A stretch of 64,000 nt of DNA. Source: Burkholderiales bacterium (lineage in GTDB: Bacteria > Pseudomonadota > Gammaproteobacteria > Burkholderiales > Casimicrobiaceae). The DNA is taken from the NCBI GenBank assembly GCA_025354165.1, contig JANXNI010000057.1, positions 1-64,000 on the forward strand, written 5' to 3'. The notes under the pieces were generated by a model that was not told the DNA's origin, did not search any database, and worked only from the letters and a program-made list of their open reading frames with translations. Below, piece after piece: positions 8,847 through 17,575 of the stretch (its first letter is position 1; each line of letters starts with the position of its first letter). The position numbers were made by a program, and so were the translations under genes.

Positions 8847-8891
8847 TCCAGATCCCCTATGTAATTGAAAGGTAGGTTAGTGAAAATTGTA

Positions 8892-8906
8892 AGCATGATT
8901 CATGCT
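8892..8906. promoter_or_regulatory. Intra-operon hairpin before the BMP gene
   Basis: AGCATGA and TCATGCT form a perfect 7-bp stem around one base in the gap between the second permease gene and the binding-protein gene. Such hairpins often stabilise or process a polycistronic mRNA so that the binding protein is made in excess. There is no T-run, so it is not a terminator. The function is inferred. Confidence 0.35.
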
Positions 8907-8908
8907 AA

Positions 8909-9829
8909 CTACGAGCCAGGATAGAACGGTTTACCGATTGAAGCTGGCATGTTAATGCGGATAAGTGCAGGATTTCGCGAGATCAGCGCCAGCACCACGA
9001 TGGTCGCGATGTAAGGCGTCATCGAAAGGAACTGGCTCGGAATCTCCACGCCTTGCCCCTGCAAATGAAACTGCAACATGGTGACGCCGCCAAATAAATA
9101 CGCGCCGAACAGCACGCGTAGCGGTCGCCAGGTCGCAAACGTAGTCAGCGCCAGCGCGATCCAGCCCTTGCCGGACACCATGCCCTCAACCCCTAGCGGC
9201 GTGTAAATGATCGAAAGGTACGCGCCGGCCAAGCCACACAACATGCCCCCTACAACCACCGCTGCCAAACGGATCCGCCGCACCGGATAGCCCAGTGAAT
9301 GCGCCGCCTCAGGCGATTCGCCGATCGAGCGCAACACCAGACCGGAGCGGGTTTTGAACAGGAACCAGATGATGAAAGCGGTAAGCGCCATCGCAAAATA
9401 AACCATTGGGTGCTGCTTGAACAGCGCGGTGCCCAGCAAAGGTATATCGCCCAAACCGGGGACGGAAAAGCTTGACCGTTCTGGCAGCTTTTCCTGCACA
9501 TATTTCACGCCTGCAAACGCGGAAAACCCGGCACCGAATAAGGTAAGGGCAAGCCCCGTGGCAAATTGATTGGTGTTGAGCCAGATCACCAGATAGCCGA
9601 ACATTGCGGCCAGCACGCCGCCCGCCAGCATGCCCGCGCCAAAACCCACCCAGTCATTGCCGGTGTGAACGACCGTGGCAAAGCCAGCGATAGCCGCGCA
9701 GAGCATCATGCCCTCTGCGCCAAGATTGACGATGCCGGAGCGCTCGTTGATCAAGAGCCCCAGCGCGGCTATCGCCAGCACCGTCCCGGCGTTCAGCGTC
9801 GCAGCGATCAGTAGTGCGTACTGTTCCAT
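8909..9829 (-). CDS. ABC importer permease, nucleoside/branched-chain type, second subunit
   Basis: A 306-residue inner-membrane permease of the BPD_transp_2 family (like YufQ/NupQ), with about eight hydrophobic segments. Family hallmarks visible are the N-terminal GLLINERSGIVNLGAEGMML, the central LRSIGESPEAAHSLGYPVRR coupling loop, and the C-terminal SGKGWIALALTTFATWRPLR. It forms the translocation pore with the partner permease, whose stop codon TAA (9830-9832) directly abuts this ATG, showing tight translational coupling. It acts with the two-domain ATPase and the BMP lipoprotein. Confidence 0.92.
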   Translation of the reverse strand: MEQYALLIAATLNAGTVLAIAALGLLINERSGIVNLGAEGMMLCAAIAGFATVVHTGNDWVGFGAGMLAGGVLAAMFGYLVIWLNTNQFATGLALTLFGAGFSAFAGVKYVQEKLPERSSFSVPGLGDIPLLGTALFKQHPMVYFAMALTAFIIWFLFKTRSGLVLRSIGESPEAAHSLGYPVRRIRLAAVVVGGMLCGLAGAYLSIIYTPLGVEGMVSGKGWIALALTTFATWRPLRVLFGAYLFGGVTMLQFHLQGQGVEIPSQFLSMTPYIATIVVLALISRNPALIRINMPASIGKPFYPGS

Positions 9830-10909
9830 TTATTTGGCCCCCGACGTGACGTTGCTTGACTTCCATACGACTCGATAGGCGATCAACGTGTCGCAAGCGA
9901 GCAGAGTGAATAGCAGCAATCCCTGAAACACACCGGTCAACGATTTCGGCAGACCAAGCCGCGACTGCGCCAGCTCGCCACCGATGTAGAACATGCTCAT
10001 GAGGATGGCTGAAAACACGATGCCGATCGGATTTAACCGGCCAACAAAAGCCACGATGATGGCTGCAAAGCCGTAGCCCGCAGGCACGTAAGGCGTGAGC
10101 TGCCCTATCGGCCCTGCGACCTCAAGTGCGCCTGCGAGACCGGCTGCACCTCCAGAAACCAGCAACGCCGTCCACAGCGCACGACGTGATGAAAAGCCTG
10201 CATACCGGGCCGCAGCCGGTGCAAGGCCACCCACTTGCAACTGGAATCCACCGTAAGTACGAAACATATAAATCCACATGCCCGCCACACCAAAGAGCGC
10301 GATCACCAGCCCGATGTTGATCCGTGTTCCGGCAAACAATCTGGGAATTTGCGTGACTTTTTCGAAGGTTTTTGTTTGCGGAAAGTTAAAGCCATTCGGG
10401 TCTTTCCACGGGCCGTAGACGAGATACGAAAGCACCAGATCGGCCACGTAAACCAGCATCAAAGTGACGAGAATTTCGTTGGCATTGAAACGATCCCGCA
10501 GCAAAGCTGCGATTCCCGCCCACAACATACCGCCGAGAACGCCTGCCAGCAGAATCGCTGGAATGATCCACGGGCCAGTTGTCGAGTCAGCCAGCAGCGC
10601 CACGCCACCCGCAGTGACCGCTCCGATGACAAACTGCCCTTCGGCACCAATGTTCCAGACGTTCGAACGGAAGCAAACGGCCAGACCCAGCGCGATGATG
10701 GCCAGCGGCGTCGCCTTCACTGCCAGCTCGGACAACGCATAACCCGATTTGATGGGTTCCCAGAAAAACACGAGCAGGCCCTTGATCGGGTCTTTGTCCA
10801 TCAACATAAAAATCGCGATGCCGATGACGACCGTGAACACCAGCGCGAGGAGCGGCGATCCGATGGCCCAGAATTTCGACGCTTGTGGCCGCGCTTCCAG
10901 CTTAAGCAT
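9830..10909 (-). CDS. ABC importer permease, nucleoside type, first subunit
   Basis: A 359-residue permease (YufP/NupP-like) with multiple transmembrane helices from about residue 15 onward. Recognisable blocks are FRSNVWNIGAEGQFVIGAV, the loop GLAPAAARYAGFSSRRALW that contacts the ATPase, and GYGFAAIIVAFVGRLNPIG. Start ATG 10909 is chosen because GAGGG stands just ahead of it; the reading from 10969 would translate part of the palindromic repeat at 10929-10996. This is the third transport gene in the leftward order ATPase, permease, permease, lipoprotein. Confidence 0.92.
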   Translation of the reverse strand: MLKLEARPQASKFWAIGSPLLALVFTVVIGIAIFMLMDKDPIKGLLVFFWEPIKSGYALSELAVKATPLAIIALGLAVCFRSNVWNIGAEGQFVIGAVTAGGVALLADSTTGPWIIPAILLAGVLGGMLWAGIAALLRDRFNANEILVTLMLVYVADLVLSYLVYGPWKDPNGFNFPQTKTFEKVTQIPRLFAGTRINIGLVIALFGVAGMWIYMFRTYGGFQLQVGGLAPAAARYAGFSSRRALWTALLVSGGAAGLAGALEVAGPIGQLTPYVPAGYGFAAIIVAFVGRLNPIGIVFSAILMSMFYIGGELAQSRLGLPKSLTGVFQGLLLFTLLACDTLIAYRVVWKSSNVTSGAK

Positions 10910-10928
10910 GGTGAGCCCTCTTGTTCTT

Positions 10929-10996
10929 GTAGGAGCGGCTTGCCGCGACCCATCGCAAAGAGGCAGCAAACTTGGGTCGCGGCAAGCCTCTCCTAC
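10929..10996. repeat. GTAGGAGCGG-type palindromic repeat between ATPase and permease genes
   Basis: Arms 10929-10952 and 10973-10996 are inverted copies with one mismatch, around a 20-base loop. The same 24-base arm recurs inside pbpC (51624-51690), and related forms lie at 32521 and 58071. The right arm overlaps the stop codon TAG (10993-10995) of the ATPase gene. As RNA it would form a strong stem between two co-transcribed genes, so it may attenuate or stabilise the message. Confidence 0.9.
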
Positions 10997-12522
10997 ACTG
11001 CATGTTCAACCTCCCACAATCCACTCATCCATTCACCAATTTTCTCGACAGTCGCTTCGCTCGTTTTGACGGAAGGCGAGAGCCGCCCCTTGGCGATCAC
11101 ATGCATACGGTCACAAATCTCGAACAATTCGTCCAGCTCCTCGCTCACCACCAGAAGCGCACAGCCTTCGTCGCGCAGCTTGAGTAATGCGCTGCGAATC
11201 TGCGCCGCGGCACCGACGTCTACGCCCCAGGTGGGCTGCGCTACGATCAAAACTTTCGGCTTCGCACCGATCTCCCGGCCTACGATGAATTTTTGCAAGT
11301 TGCCCCCGGACAGGCTCTTTGCCGCTGCATCGGGGCCACCCGCTTTGACGTTGAAATCCTTGATGATCTCGCTCGCCAGATTAGCCGTGAGCCTCGGTGA
11401 AACCCAGCCGATAGGACCTTTGCCAACCAAATCCGACGCCCGCGACAACAGTGTGTTTGCAGCCAATGCGAGTGTCGGCACCGCGCCACGCCCCAGCCGT
11501 TCTTCCGGTACAAAATGCAGGCCACCGGCACGGCGAGTGCGGGGATTTCGTTTGGAGATGTCGTTGCCGAAGAGTTTGATGCTGCCGCTCGGAGCACGAA
11601 TGCTTTCACCCGAGAGTGCGGCCAAAAGCTCCTGTTGACCATTCCCTGAAACACCGGCGATGCCGACAATTTCACCGGCACGCACTTCAAAGGCGATATT
11701 GTCGAGCGTCACGCCGAACGGATCTTCCGCCTGAATCGACAGCCCGTGAACCGTCATGCCGACGGCGCCTGTGTTGACTTCGCGATGCTGAAGCTTCGGT
11801 GGCTCCGCGCCAATCATCATGCGAGACAGTGAGGCATTGCTTTCATTTCGTGGATCGACGTGGCCCGTGACTTTGCCGCCACGCAACACCGTGCAATTGG
11901 TACAAAGTTCACGAATTTCATCGAGCTTGTGGCTGATGTACAGGATGCTGCACCCGGTCGCAGCGAGCTTGCGCAATGTCACGAACAACACGCGTACCGC
12001 TTGCGGCGTGAGCACTGACGTCGGCTCGTCGAGAATCAAAACTTTGGGGTCTGTCAATAGCGCGCGCACGATCTCCACGCGCTGTCGTTCGCCGACCGAG
12101 AGCGAATGCACAGGCCGATCTACTTCAACATCCAGCCCGTATTCTTTCGCTTTCTGTGCTGCTCTTTGCCGCACCGCATCGAGCGTGAAGCTCTTGTCGA
12201 GTCCAAGCCAGATGTTCTCAGCAACCGTCACCGTTTCGAATAATGAGAAGTGCTGGAACACCATGCTGATGCCAAGCGCCCGCGCCTCTTGCGGATTGCG
12301 AATGTGTGTGGGTTTGCCGTTAAACAGAACTTCACCAGTGTCCGGTTTCACTGCGCCGTAGATGATTTTCATCAGCGTCGATTTACCCGCGCCGTTTTCA
12401 CCCAGCACCGCATGAATTTCTCCGGGCGCGACGAGCAAACTCACATCGTCATTGGCGACGACGCCGGGGTATCGTTTGCTGACGTGCCTGACCTCAAGCC
12501 GAAGCGGCGTGGTTTCACTCAC
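10993..12522 (-). CDS. Two-domain ABC importer ATPase (nucleoside/sugar type)
   Basis: A 509-residue cytoplasmic ATPase with duplicated ABC domains, like YufO/RbsA. The first domain has Walker A GENGAGKS at 41-48, signature LSVGERQRVEIVRALL and Walker B LILDEPTSVLT. The second has a degenerate P-loop (GIAGVSGNGQQELL), signature LSGGNLQKFIVGREI and AQPTWGVDVGA in place of the usual DEPT. This asymmetry is normal for the family. It energises uptake by the two downstream permeases and the BMP lipoprotein. xdhC ends 23 bases upstream, so transport and xanthine oxidation are probably on one transcript. Confidence 0.93.
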   Translation of the reverse strand: MSETTPLRLEVRHVSKRYPGVVANDDVSLLVAPGEIHAVLGENGAGKSTLMKIIYGAVKPDTGEVLFNGKPTHIRNPQEARALGISMVFQHFSLFETVTVAENIWLGLDKSFTLDAVRQRAAQKAKEYGLDVEVDRPVHSLSVGERQRVEIVRALLTDPKVLILDEPTSVLTPQAVRVLFVTLRKLAATGCSILYISHKLDEIRELCTNCTVLRGGKVTGHVDPRNESNASLSRMMIGAEPPKLQHREVNTGAVGMTVHGLSIQAEDPFGVTLDNIAFEVRAGEIVGIAGVSGNGQQELLAALSGESIRAPSGSIKLFGNDISKRNPRTRRAGGLHFVPEERLGRGAVPTLALAANTLLSRASDLVGKGPIGWVSPRLTANLASEIIKDFNVKAGGPDAAAKSLSGGNLQKFIVGREIGAKPKVLIVAQPTWGVDVGAAAQIRSALLKLRDEGCALLVVSEELDELFEICDRMHVIAKGRLSPSVKTSEATVEKIGEWMSGLWEVEHAV

Positions 12523-12545
12523 CTGTGTTCCCCTCAGTTTCGTGA

Positions 12546-13469
12546 CTACGTGACATTGTTGTGTACGGCTCGTTCGACCGCTCTGCGGAGTTCAATTTTT
12601 TCGCGTTTCTCTGCGAGATCGGCAGCTACGCCCGCTGCAATGACGCCGGGATGTTTACTACGAAGCGTCGATAGCCCAATCGGGCACGTGATACGAGCAA
12701 TCTCAGTGCCAGAAAATCCGCGCGCCGCGAAGCGCTTACCGAAGATCGCCGCTTTCGTTGCCGAGCCAATCAGACCGCAATAGGCCAGATCATCGCGCTT
12801 CAGGAGTTGGAGGCAAATTTCGAGATCAAGTGCGTGGGAATGCGTGAGAACCAGCACGTCGGCACCAGCGGGTATGTGGTGCACTTCGCTGGCAGGTTCG
12901 TCGGATTCGATGACGCGTACATTTTCAGGCGGCATCTTTGGAAATGCTGCATCGCGTGAGTCCACCCAGGTCACGCTGCAGGGCAGCGTCGATAGCACCG
13001 TTACCAGCGCTACGCCGACATGTCCCGCGCCAAACACCCAGATCGTCCACGGATCAAAGTGAATGGGTAGTTTGAGCGTATCGCCCGTATCAAGTTGCCG
13101 CTCGATTTGGTACGTGCCGCCGCGCGCTTCGATGGCGCGAAGATGCTGCAAACTTTCGCGATGGATCTCCGCAATCGGCAGAAACGCAACGTCGACCGAA
13201 CCGCCGCAACATTGACCGAGCGCCGGGCCGAGTGGAAAGTGCCTGCGCGTGGCTGTCGCCGCACCCAACGTAAGCAATTCACGCGCGACTTCGATGGAGC
13301 GAAGTTCGAGATGACCGCCACCGATAGTGCCCAGCGAGTGCGAGGGCGTGACGATCATCGTGGTGCCCGCTTCGCGCGGCACAGAACCAGCGGAGCGCGC
13401 GATGCATATCCAGACGGCGGGCTCCGAGCGGTCGAGCAAATCAAGAAGACAGGCACCGGGGGTCAACAT
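12546..13469 (-). CDS. xdhC: XdhC, xanthine dehydrogenase molybdenum-cofactor chaperone
   Basis: XdhC binds molybdenum cofactor, promotes its sulfuration and inserts it into the XdhB subunit. The 307-residue product has the XdhC/CoxI N-terminal domain (RSAGSVPREAGTTMIV, then GTIGGGHLE) and the C-terminal Rossmann-like domain (IWVFGAGHVGVALV, DVLVLTHSHALDLEIC, YCGLIGSATKAAIF, CPIGL). Start ATG 13469 is preferred over 13526, because the extra residues derive from a half copy of the GTAGGAGCG-type repeat at about 13484-13515. It is the third xdh gene, between xdhB and the transport genes. Confidence 0.93.
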   Translation of the reverse strand: MLTPGACLLDLLDRSEPAVWICIARSAGSVPREAGTTMIVTPSHSLGTIGGGHLELRSIEVARELLTLGAATATRRHFPLGPALGQCCGGSVDVAFLPIAEIHRESLQHLRAIEARGGTYQIERQLDTGDTLKLPIHFDPWTIWVFGAGHVGVALVTVLSTLPCSVTWVDSRDAAFPKMPPENVRVIESDEPASEVHHIPAGADVLVLTHSHALDLEICLQLLKRDDLAYCGLIGSATKAAIFGKRFAARGFSGTEIARITCPIGLSTLRSKHPGVIAAGVAADLAEKREKIELRRAVERAVHNNVT

Positions 13470-13549
13470 GTCACGCACGTTCTTGTAGGAGCGACGAGAG
13501 TCGCGAACAGGTGGCGATCGCAGCAACGCGAATTCTTCTATTCACCATA

Positions 13550-13588
13550 CCCCTCACCCTAACCCTCTCCCGCAAGGGGAGAGGGGAC
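13550..13588. repeat. CCCTCACCC-type palindromic repeat at the xdhB 3' end
   Basis: A dispersed palindrome with CCCCTC...GAGGGG arms around CCCGCAAGGG. Near-identical copies lie at 27427, 52699, 54322 and 55607. It supplies the last eight or so codons (VPSPLAGEG) and the stop codon of xdhB. Confidence 0.85.
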
Positions 13589-15937
13589 CAGACGGTGCGC
13601 TTGCGCCGCCATCACTGCATTCAAAATCGCCTCAGCCGTAGCAGGCGCGGCGAGCTGTGCGCTCGCCTTGTAGCCAGAGACCGAACTCACGGCATCGCGG
13701 ATCGCCTGATGCACCGCGAAGGCGAGCATCAGCGGCGGCTCGCCGACGGCCTTGCTGCGATAAATCGTGTCTTCGCGATTCGGTGAATTCTCGACGAGCC
13801 ACACATTGAATTCTTCGGGGATATCCGCCGCCGTTGGGATTTTGTAGGTGCTCGGTGCATGCGTGGTGAGTACGCCTTTGCCGTTCCACACCAATTCTTC
13901 ACCCGTCAGCCAGCCCACGCCCTGAATGAATGCGCCTTCGATTTGGCCTTTGTCGAGCGCGGGATTTAGCGAGCTGCCAACATCATGCAGGATTTCAACA
14001 CGCTCCACTTTCAATTCACCGGTCAGTGTGTCGATGGCGACCTGTGCGCATGCCACACCGTACGCAAAGTAATAGAACGGTCGGCCCTTGAACGTGTCGC
14101 GGTTCCAGTGAATTTTTGGTGTTTTGTAGAAGCCTTGCGCAGAGAGCGAAATGCGAGAAAACCAGGCGTCGTGAACGAGATCGGCGAAGGCCCATCGCTT
14201 GACGCCATTGCCAGCGCCCGCTTCGATGCCATCATTGACGAAACGTATGGCGGATGTATCCACATCCCATTTCTTCCCCGCAAACTCCGCCAGTCGCGAG
14301 CGCAATGTTCGGCACGCATCTTTCGCTGCCATTCCATTCAAATCGCTACCGCTGGAAGCCGCTGTCGCGCTGGTATTCGGAACTTTGCTGGTGTCGGTCG
14401 TCGACACGCGAATGCGCTTGATATCGATCCCCAATTCTTCCGCCACCACTTGCGCGACTTTGGTGAATAAGCCCTGACCCATCTCGGTGCCACCGTGATT
14501 CACGATCACCGACCCGTCGGAATAAATATTGACCAGCGCTCCCGCCTGGTTGAGATGCGAAGCGTTGAATGAAATGCCAAACTTGACGGGCGTCATTGCG
14601 ATGCCGCGTTTGATGATGCGGCACGTTTTGTTCTGCTCGCGCAATGCGACGCGGCGTGCGCGATAGTCGGCACGACGCTCAAGCTCGGGCACGATGTCGT
14701 GCAGGATATTGTCGTCAACCGCTTGCCCGTAATGCGTTTCGTTGCGCTCGGTCAGACCATATAGATTGTGCTTGCGCACATCGAGCGGATCTTTGCCGAG
14801 TGCATGGGCAATTTCGTCCATCACATGCTCAATCAAAAACATGCCCTGCGGCCCGCCGAACCCGCGAAACGCGGTGTTGGAAACCTTGTGCGTCTTGCAT
14901 GGAAAATTGCGGATGCGCACATGCTCAAGGTAGTAGGCATTGTCGACATGGCAAATCGCGCGCGCGTTTACCGGGCCCGACAGATCAGCCGAATAGCCGC
15001 AGTCCGAAGCGAGCATCAAATCTGCACCGAGAATGCGCCCGTCATCGTCAAAACCAATGTCGTATTCAAACTGAAACGGATGCCGTTTGCCAGTGATGAT
15101 CATGTCGTCATCGCGATCAAGTCGCAGCTTCACACTGCACCCGAGTCGCGCTGCGGCAATCGCACAGAGTGATGCAAATAGGGCGGGCTGCGACTCCTTG
15201 CCGCCAAAGCCACCGCCCATGCGGCGGCACTCAACACGCACCTTCGCATCCGGCAGCGCCATCGCGCGCGCCACGATGTGTTGCACCTCGGTGGGGTGCT
15301 GTGTTGAGCACTGAATTGCAATCTGACCGTCCTCCACCGGATGCGCAATCGCAACCATACCTTCAAGATAGAAGTGATCTTGTCCGCCGTGGGCGGTCTT
15401 GCCGCCGATGCGATGCGGCGACCGCGCAAGCGCTGCCTCGGCATCGCCGCGACCCGTCGTTACAGGATCAAGCACGTAGCTCTTGGCGGCCAGAGCTTCG
15501 TCAATCGAGAGGATTGGAGTGCGGATTTCCAGAACGTATTTTGCGAGCCTGGCCGCCTTGCGAGCGAGCAGATGCGACTCGGCGACAACCAAGAACACGG
15601 GCTGCCCGTGATATTCAATCAGATCGTTCGCGAGGATCGGATCGTCGAGCACGATGCCGCCGTAATTATTGACGCCGGGTACGTCCTTCGCCGTGTAGAC
15701 GGCGATAACGCCAGGCGCTTTAAGAACCGCTCTTAAATCAAAAGACTTCAGTGCCGCGTGGGCGGCGGGTCCGTAGCCAATCGCGGCGGACAGCATGCCG
15801 CGCGGCGCGGCGATATCGTCGGTGTAAATCGCCTCGCCGGTGACATGCAGATGCGCGGATTCGTGCGGCATCGAGGTCGCTACTGCATGCTGCAACACAT
15901 CAATCCGGAGTTGTGTGGGGTTGAGTGGCGCGTTCAT
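13559..15937 (-). CDS. xdhB: Xanthine dehydrogenase large subunit, molybdopterin-binding
   Basis: The 792-residue catalytic subunit oxidises hypoxanthine to xanthine and urate with electron transfer to the small subunit. Visible signatures are the N-terminal SAHLHVTGEAIYTDD, the cofactor loop RMGGGFGGKESQ, the FRGFGGPQG loop, GGTEMGQGLFTKVAQV, and the C-terminal AVGEPPLMLAF with the catalytic Glu. The length matches the XdhB family. Its ATG is one base from the xdhA stop, so the two subunits are coupled. The C-terminal tail after the residues MAAQAHRL is encoded by the CCCTCACCC-type repeat, which replaced or extended the original end. It works with XdhA and XdhC in the cytoplasm. Confidence 0.95.
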   Translation of the reverse strand: MNAPLNPTQLRIDVLQHAVATSMPHESAHLHVTGEAIYTDDIAAPRGMLSAAIGYGPAAHAALKSFDLRAVLKAPGVIAVYTAKDVPGVNNYGGIVLDDPILANDLIEYHGQPVFLVVAESHLLARKAARLAKYVLEIRTPILSIDEALAAKSYVLDPVTTGRGDAEAALARSPHRIGGKTAHGGQDHFYLEGMVAIAHPVEDGQIAIQCSTQHPTEVQHIVARAMALPDAKVRVECRRMGGGFGGKESQPALFASLCAIAAARLGCSVKLRLDRDDDMIITGKRHPFQFEYDIGFDDDGRILGADLMLASDCGYSADLSGPVNARAICHVDNAYYLEHVRIRNFPCKTHKVSNTAFRGFGGPQGMFLIEHVMDEIAHALGKDPLDVRKHNLYGLTERNETHYGQAVDDNILHDIVPELERRADYRARRVALREQNKTCRIIKRGIAMTPVKFGISFNASHLNQAGALVNIYSDGSVIVNHGGTEMGQGLFTKVAQVVAEELGIDIKRIRVSTTDTSKVPNTSATAASSGSDLNGMAAKDACRTLRSRLAEFAGKKWDVDTSAIRFVNDGIEAGAGNGVKRWAFADLVHDAWFSRISLSAQGFYKTPKIHWNRDTFKGRPFYYFAYGVACAQVAIDTLTGELKVERVEILHDVGSSLNPALDKGQIEGAFIQGVGWLTGEELVWNGKGVLTTHAPSTYKIPTAADIPEEFNVWLVENSPNREDTIYRSKAVGEPPLMLAFAVHQAIRDAVSSVSGYKASAQLAAPATAEAILNAVMAAQAHRLVPSPLAGEG

Positions 15938-15938
15938 T

Positions 15939-17468
15939 TCAAAACAACCTCACTGCTTGAGGTTCTCCTTGCGATTCCAGCCAGAAACGGAGCAAGAGAT
16001 TTTGCGCGACCTGCATGCGATAAGCCGCACTTGAGCGCATGTCAGAGATCGGTGAATAGTCTTTACTCAGGGCTTCCATCGCGGCGCGAACGGTGGTTTC
16101 ACTCCACGCTTTTCCCGTGAGCGTCTGCTCGGTCAACGCCGCGCGCTTTGAGGTTCCTGCCATGCCACCGAATGCGATTCGACATTGCGAGACCACACCA
16201 CGCTCAGTTGTTACCGCTATTGCCGCGCAGACGGCGGAAATATCCTGCTCGTTGCGCTTTGAGTTTTTGTAACTGGCGATTTGGAACACACCCGCCGTTG
16301 AGCGTCTCGGCATGACGATCGCCTCAACCCATTCGCCCGCTTCACGCGACTGTTTTTTGTAGTCCAAGTAGAGCGATTCCAGTGGGATCGTGCGTTGCCG
16401 TTCACCTCGGCGCAGAACAACCTCTGCACCAATCGCAATCAGCGCAGGCATCGAGTCACCAATCGGTGAACCATTGGCCACATTGCCGCCGAACGTGCCG
16501 CTAGAACGAATCGGCCATGACGCGAATCGCGTCCAGACATGGGCAAGCTCGGGGTAGAGACGGTTCATCGCGTGAAAGGCCGCCTCCAGCGAAACCGCCG
16601 CGCCAATGCGAATTCCGGTATCTGTTTCGTCGACACGCTTGAGCGCAGCGACCTCACCTGTGTAGATGATGACTCCGTTAGTTTGCAGCCCCTTGGTGAC
16701 CCACAAACCGATATCAGTGCCGCCGCCAAGAATCCACGCGTCAGGATTCGCGAGCACTGCGGCGGAAAAGTCTTCAATCGTTCGTGGTGCGATGAACGTT
16801 CCGGCGGAAGACGTCAGGTGCAACGCCTCGGTGCGCACGAGCGATATCAGTTTTTCAGCCAGTTCAGACTCACCGGGCAGCGGCGGCGCGCCAGTGGTTG
16901 CGGGCGAAAACAACCACCGCTCCATGTCCGTCGAGCACGATGCCGCAGCGGGGGGCACCTTTTGATACATCACCTGGGCCGCATCAAGAATCGGTCGATA
17001 GCCGGTGCAGCGACAAAGATTGCCGGCGATCGCCTCGCACGTTCGCGCACGCGTCGGGCTGGTTTCGTTTTTGAACAACGCAAACAGCGCCATGACAAAA
17101 CCTGGCGTGCAGAAGCCGCACTGCGAGCCGTGACAATCGACCATCGCCTGCTGTGTTGGATGCAGTGTTCCGCTGGCGGACTTGAGCGACTCGACGGTGA
17201 ACACGGCTTTGCCATCAAGCGTCGGCAGCAATCGGATACAGGCGTTGATCGGCGACAGCGAAACGCGATCCCGCCCCGCACTGTCTTTGCTCAATTCGCC
17301 GATCACAACGGTGCATGCACCGCAATCGCCCTCTGCGCAACCTTCTTTGGTGCCAGTCAGTCGCCGCTCTTCGCGTACGAAATCGAGTAGCGTGGTGTGC
17401 GGATCAACGCCTTCGCGTTCGACCAACACACCGTTCAAAAAGAAACGCAAAACATTCACCGTATTCAA
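15939..17468 (-). CDS. xdhA: Xanthine dehydrogenase small subunit, 2Fe-2S and FAD
   Basis: A 509-residue electron-transfer subunit passing electrons from the molybdenum centre through two 2Fe-2S clusters and FAD to NAD. The plant-type cluster motif EGCAEGDCGACTVV is near residues 42-55. The second cluster cysteines are in SQCGFCTPGFVM and NLCRCTGYRPIL. The FAD domain follows (AWILGGGTDIGLWVTKG, FGGNVANGSPIGDSMPALIA), then a CO-dehydrogenase flavoprotein C-terminal domain. It is the first gene of the xdh-ABC operon. The 107-base gap to the divergent LysR gene should hold both promoters, and the LysR protein is the likely regulator. Confidence 0.95.
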   Translation of the reverse strand: MNTVNVLRFFLNGVLVEREGVDPHTTLLDFVREERRLTGTKEGCAEGDCGACTVVIGELSKDSAGRDRVSLSPINACIRLLPTLDGKAVFTVESLKSASGTLHPTQQAMVDCHGSQCGFCTPGFVMALFALFKNETSPTRARTCEAIAGNLCRCTGYRPILDAAQVMYQKVPPAAASCSTDMERWLFSPATTGAPPLPGESELAEKLISLVRTEALHLTSSAGTFIAPRTIEDFSAAVLANPDAWILGGGTDIGLWVTKGLQTNGVIIYTGEVAALKRVDETDTGIRIGAAVSLEAAFHAMNRLYPELAHVWTRFASWPIRSSGTFGGNVANGSPIGDSMPALIAIGAEVVLRRGERQRTIPLESLYLDYKKQSREAGEWVEAIVMPRRSTAGVFQIASYKNSKRNEQDISAVCAAIAVTTERGVVSQCRIAFGGMAGTSKRAALTEQTLTGKAWSETTVRAAMEALSKDYSPISDMRSSAAYRMQVAQNLLLRFWLESQGEPQAVRLF

Positions 17469-17575
17469 CCTGACTCAGCGCACTATACAAGCAATTTCCG
17501 CACTATAGACGGTGTTTCCAATTGCGCTGATAAGCTTGAGATTATTTCTGACATCACTGACGCTGGGGGGAGGAC

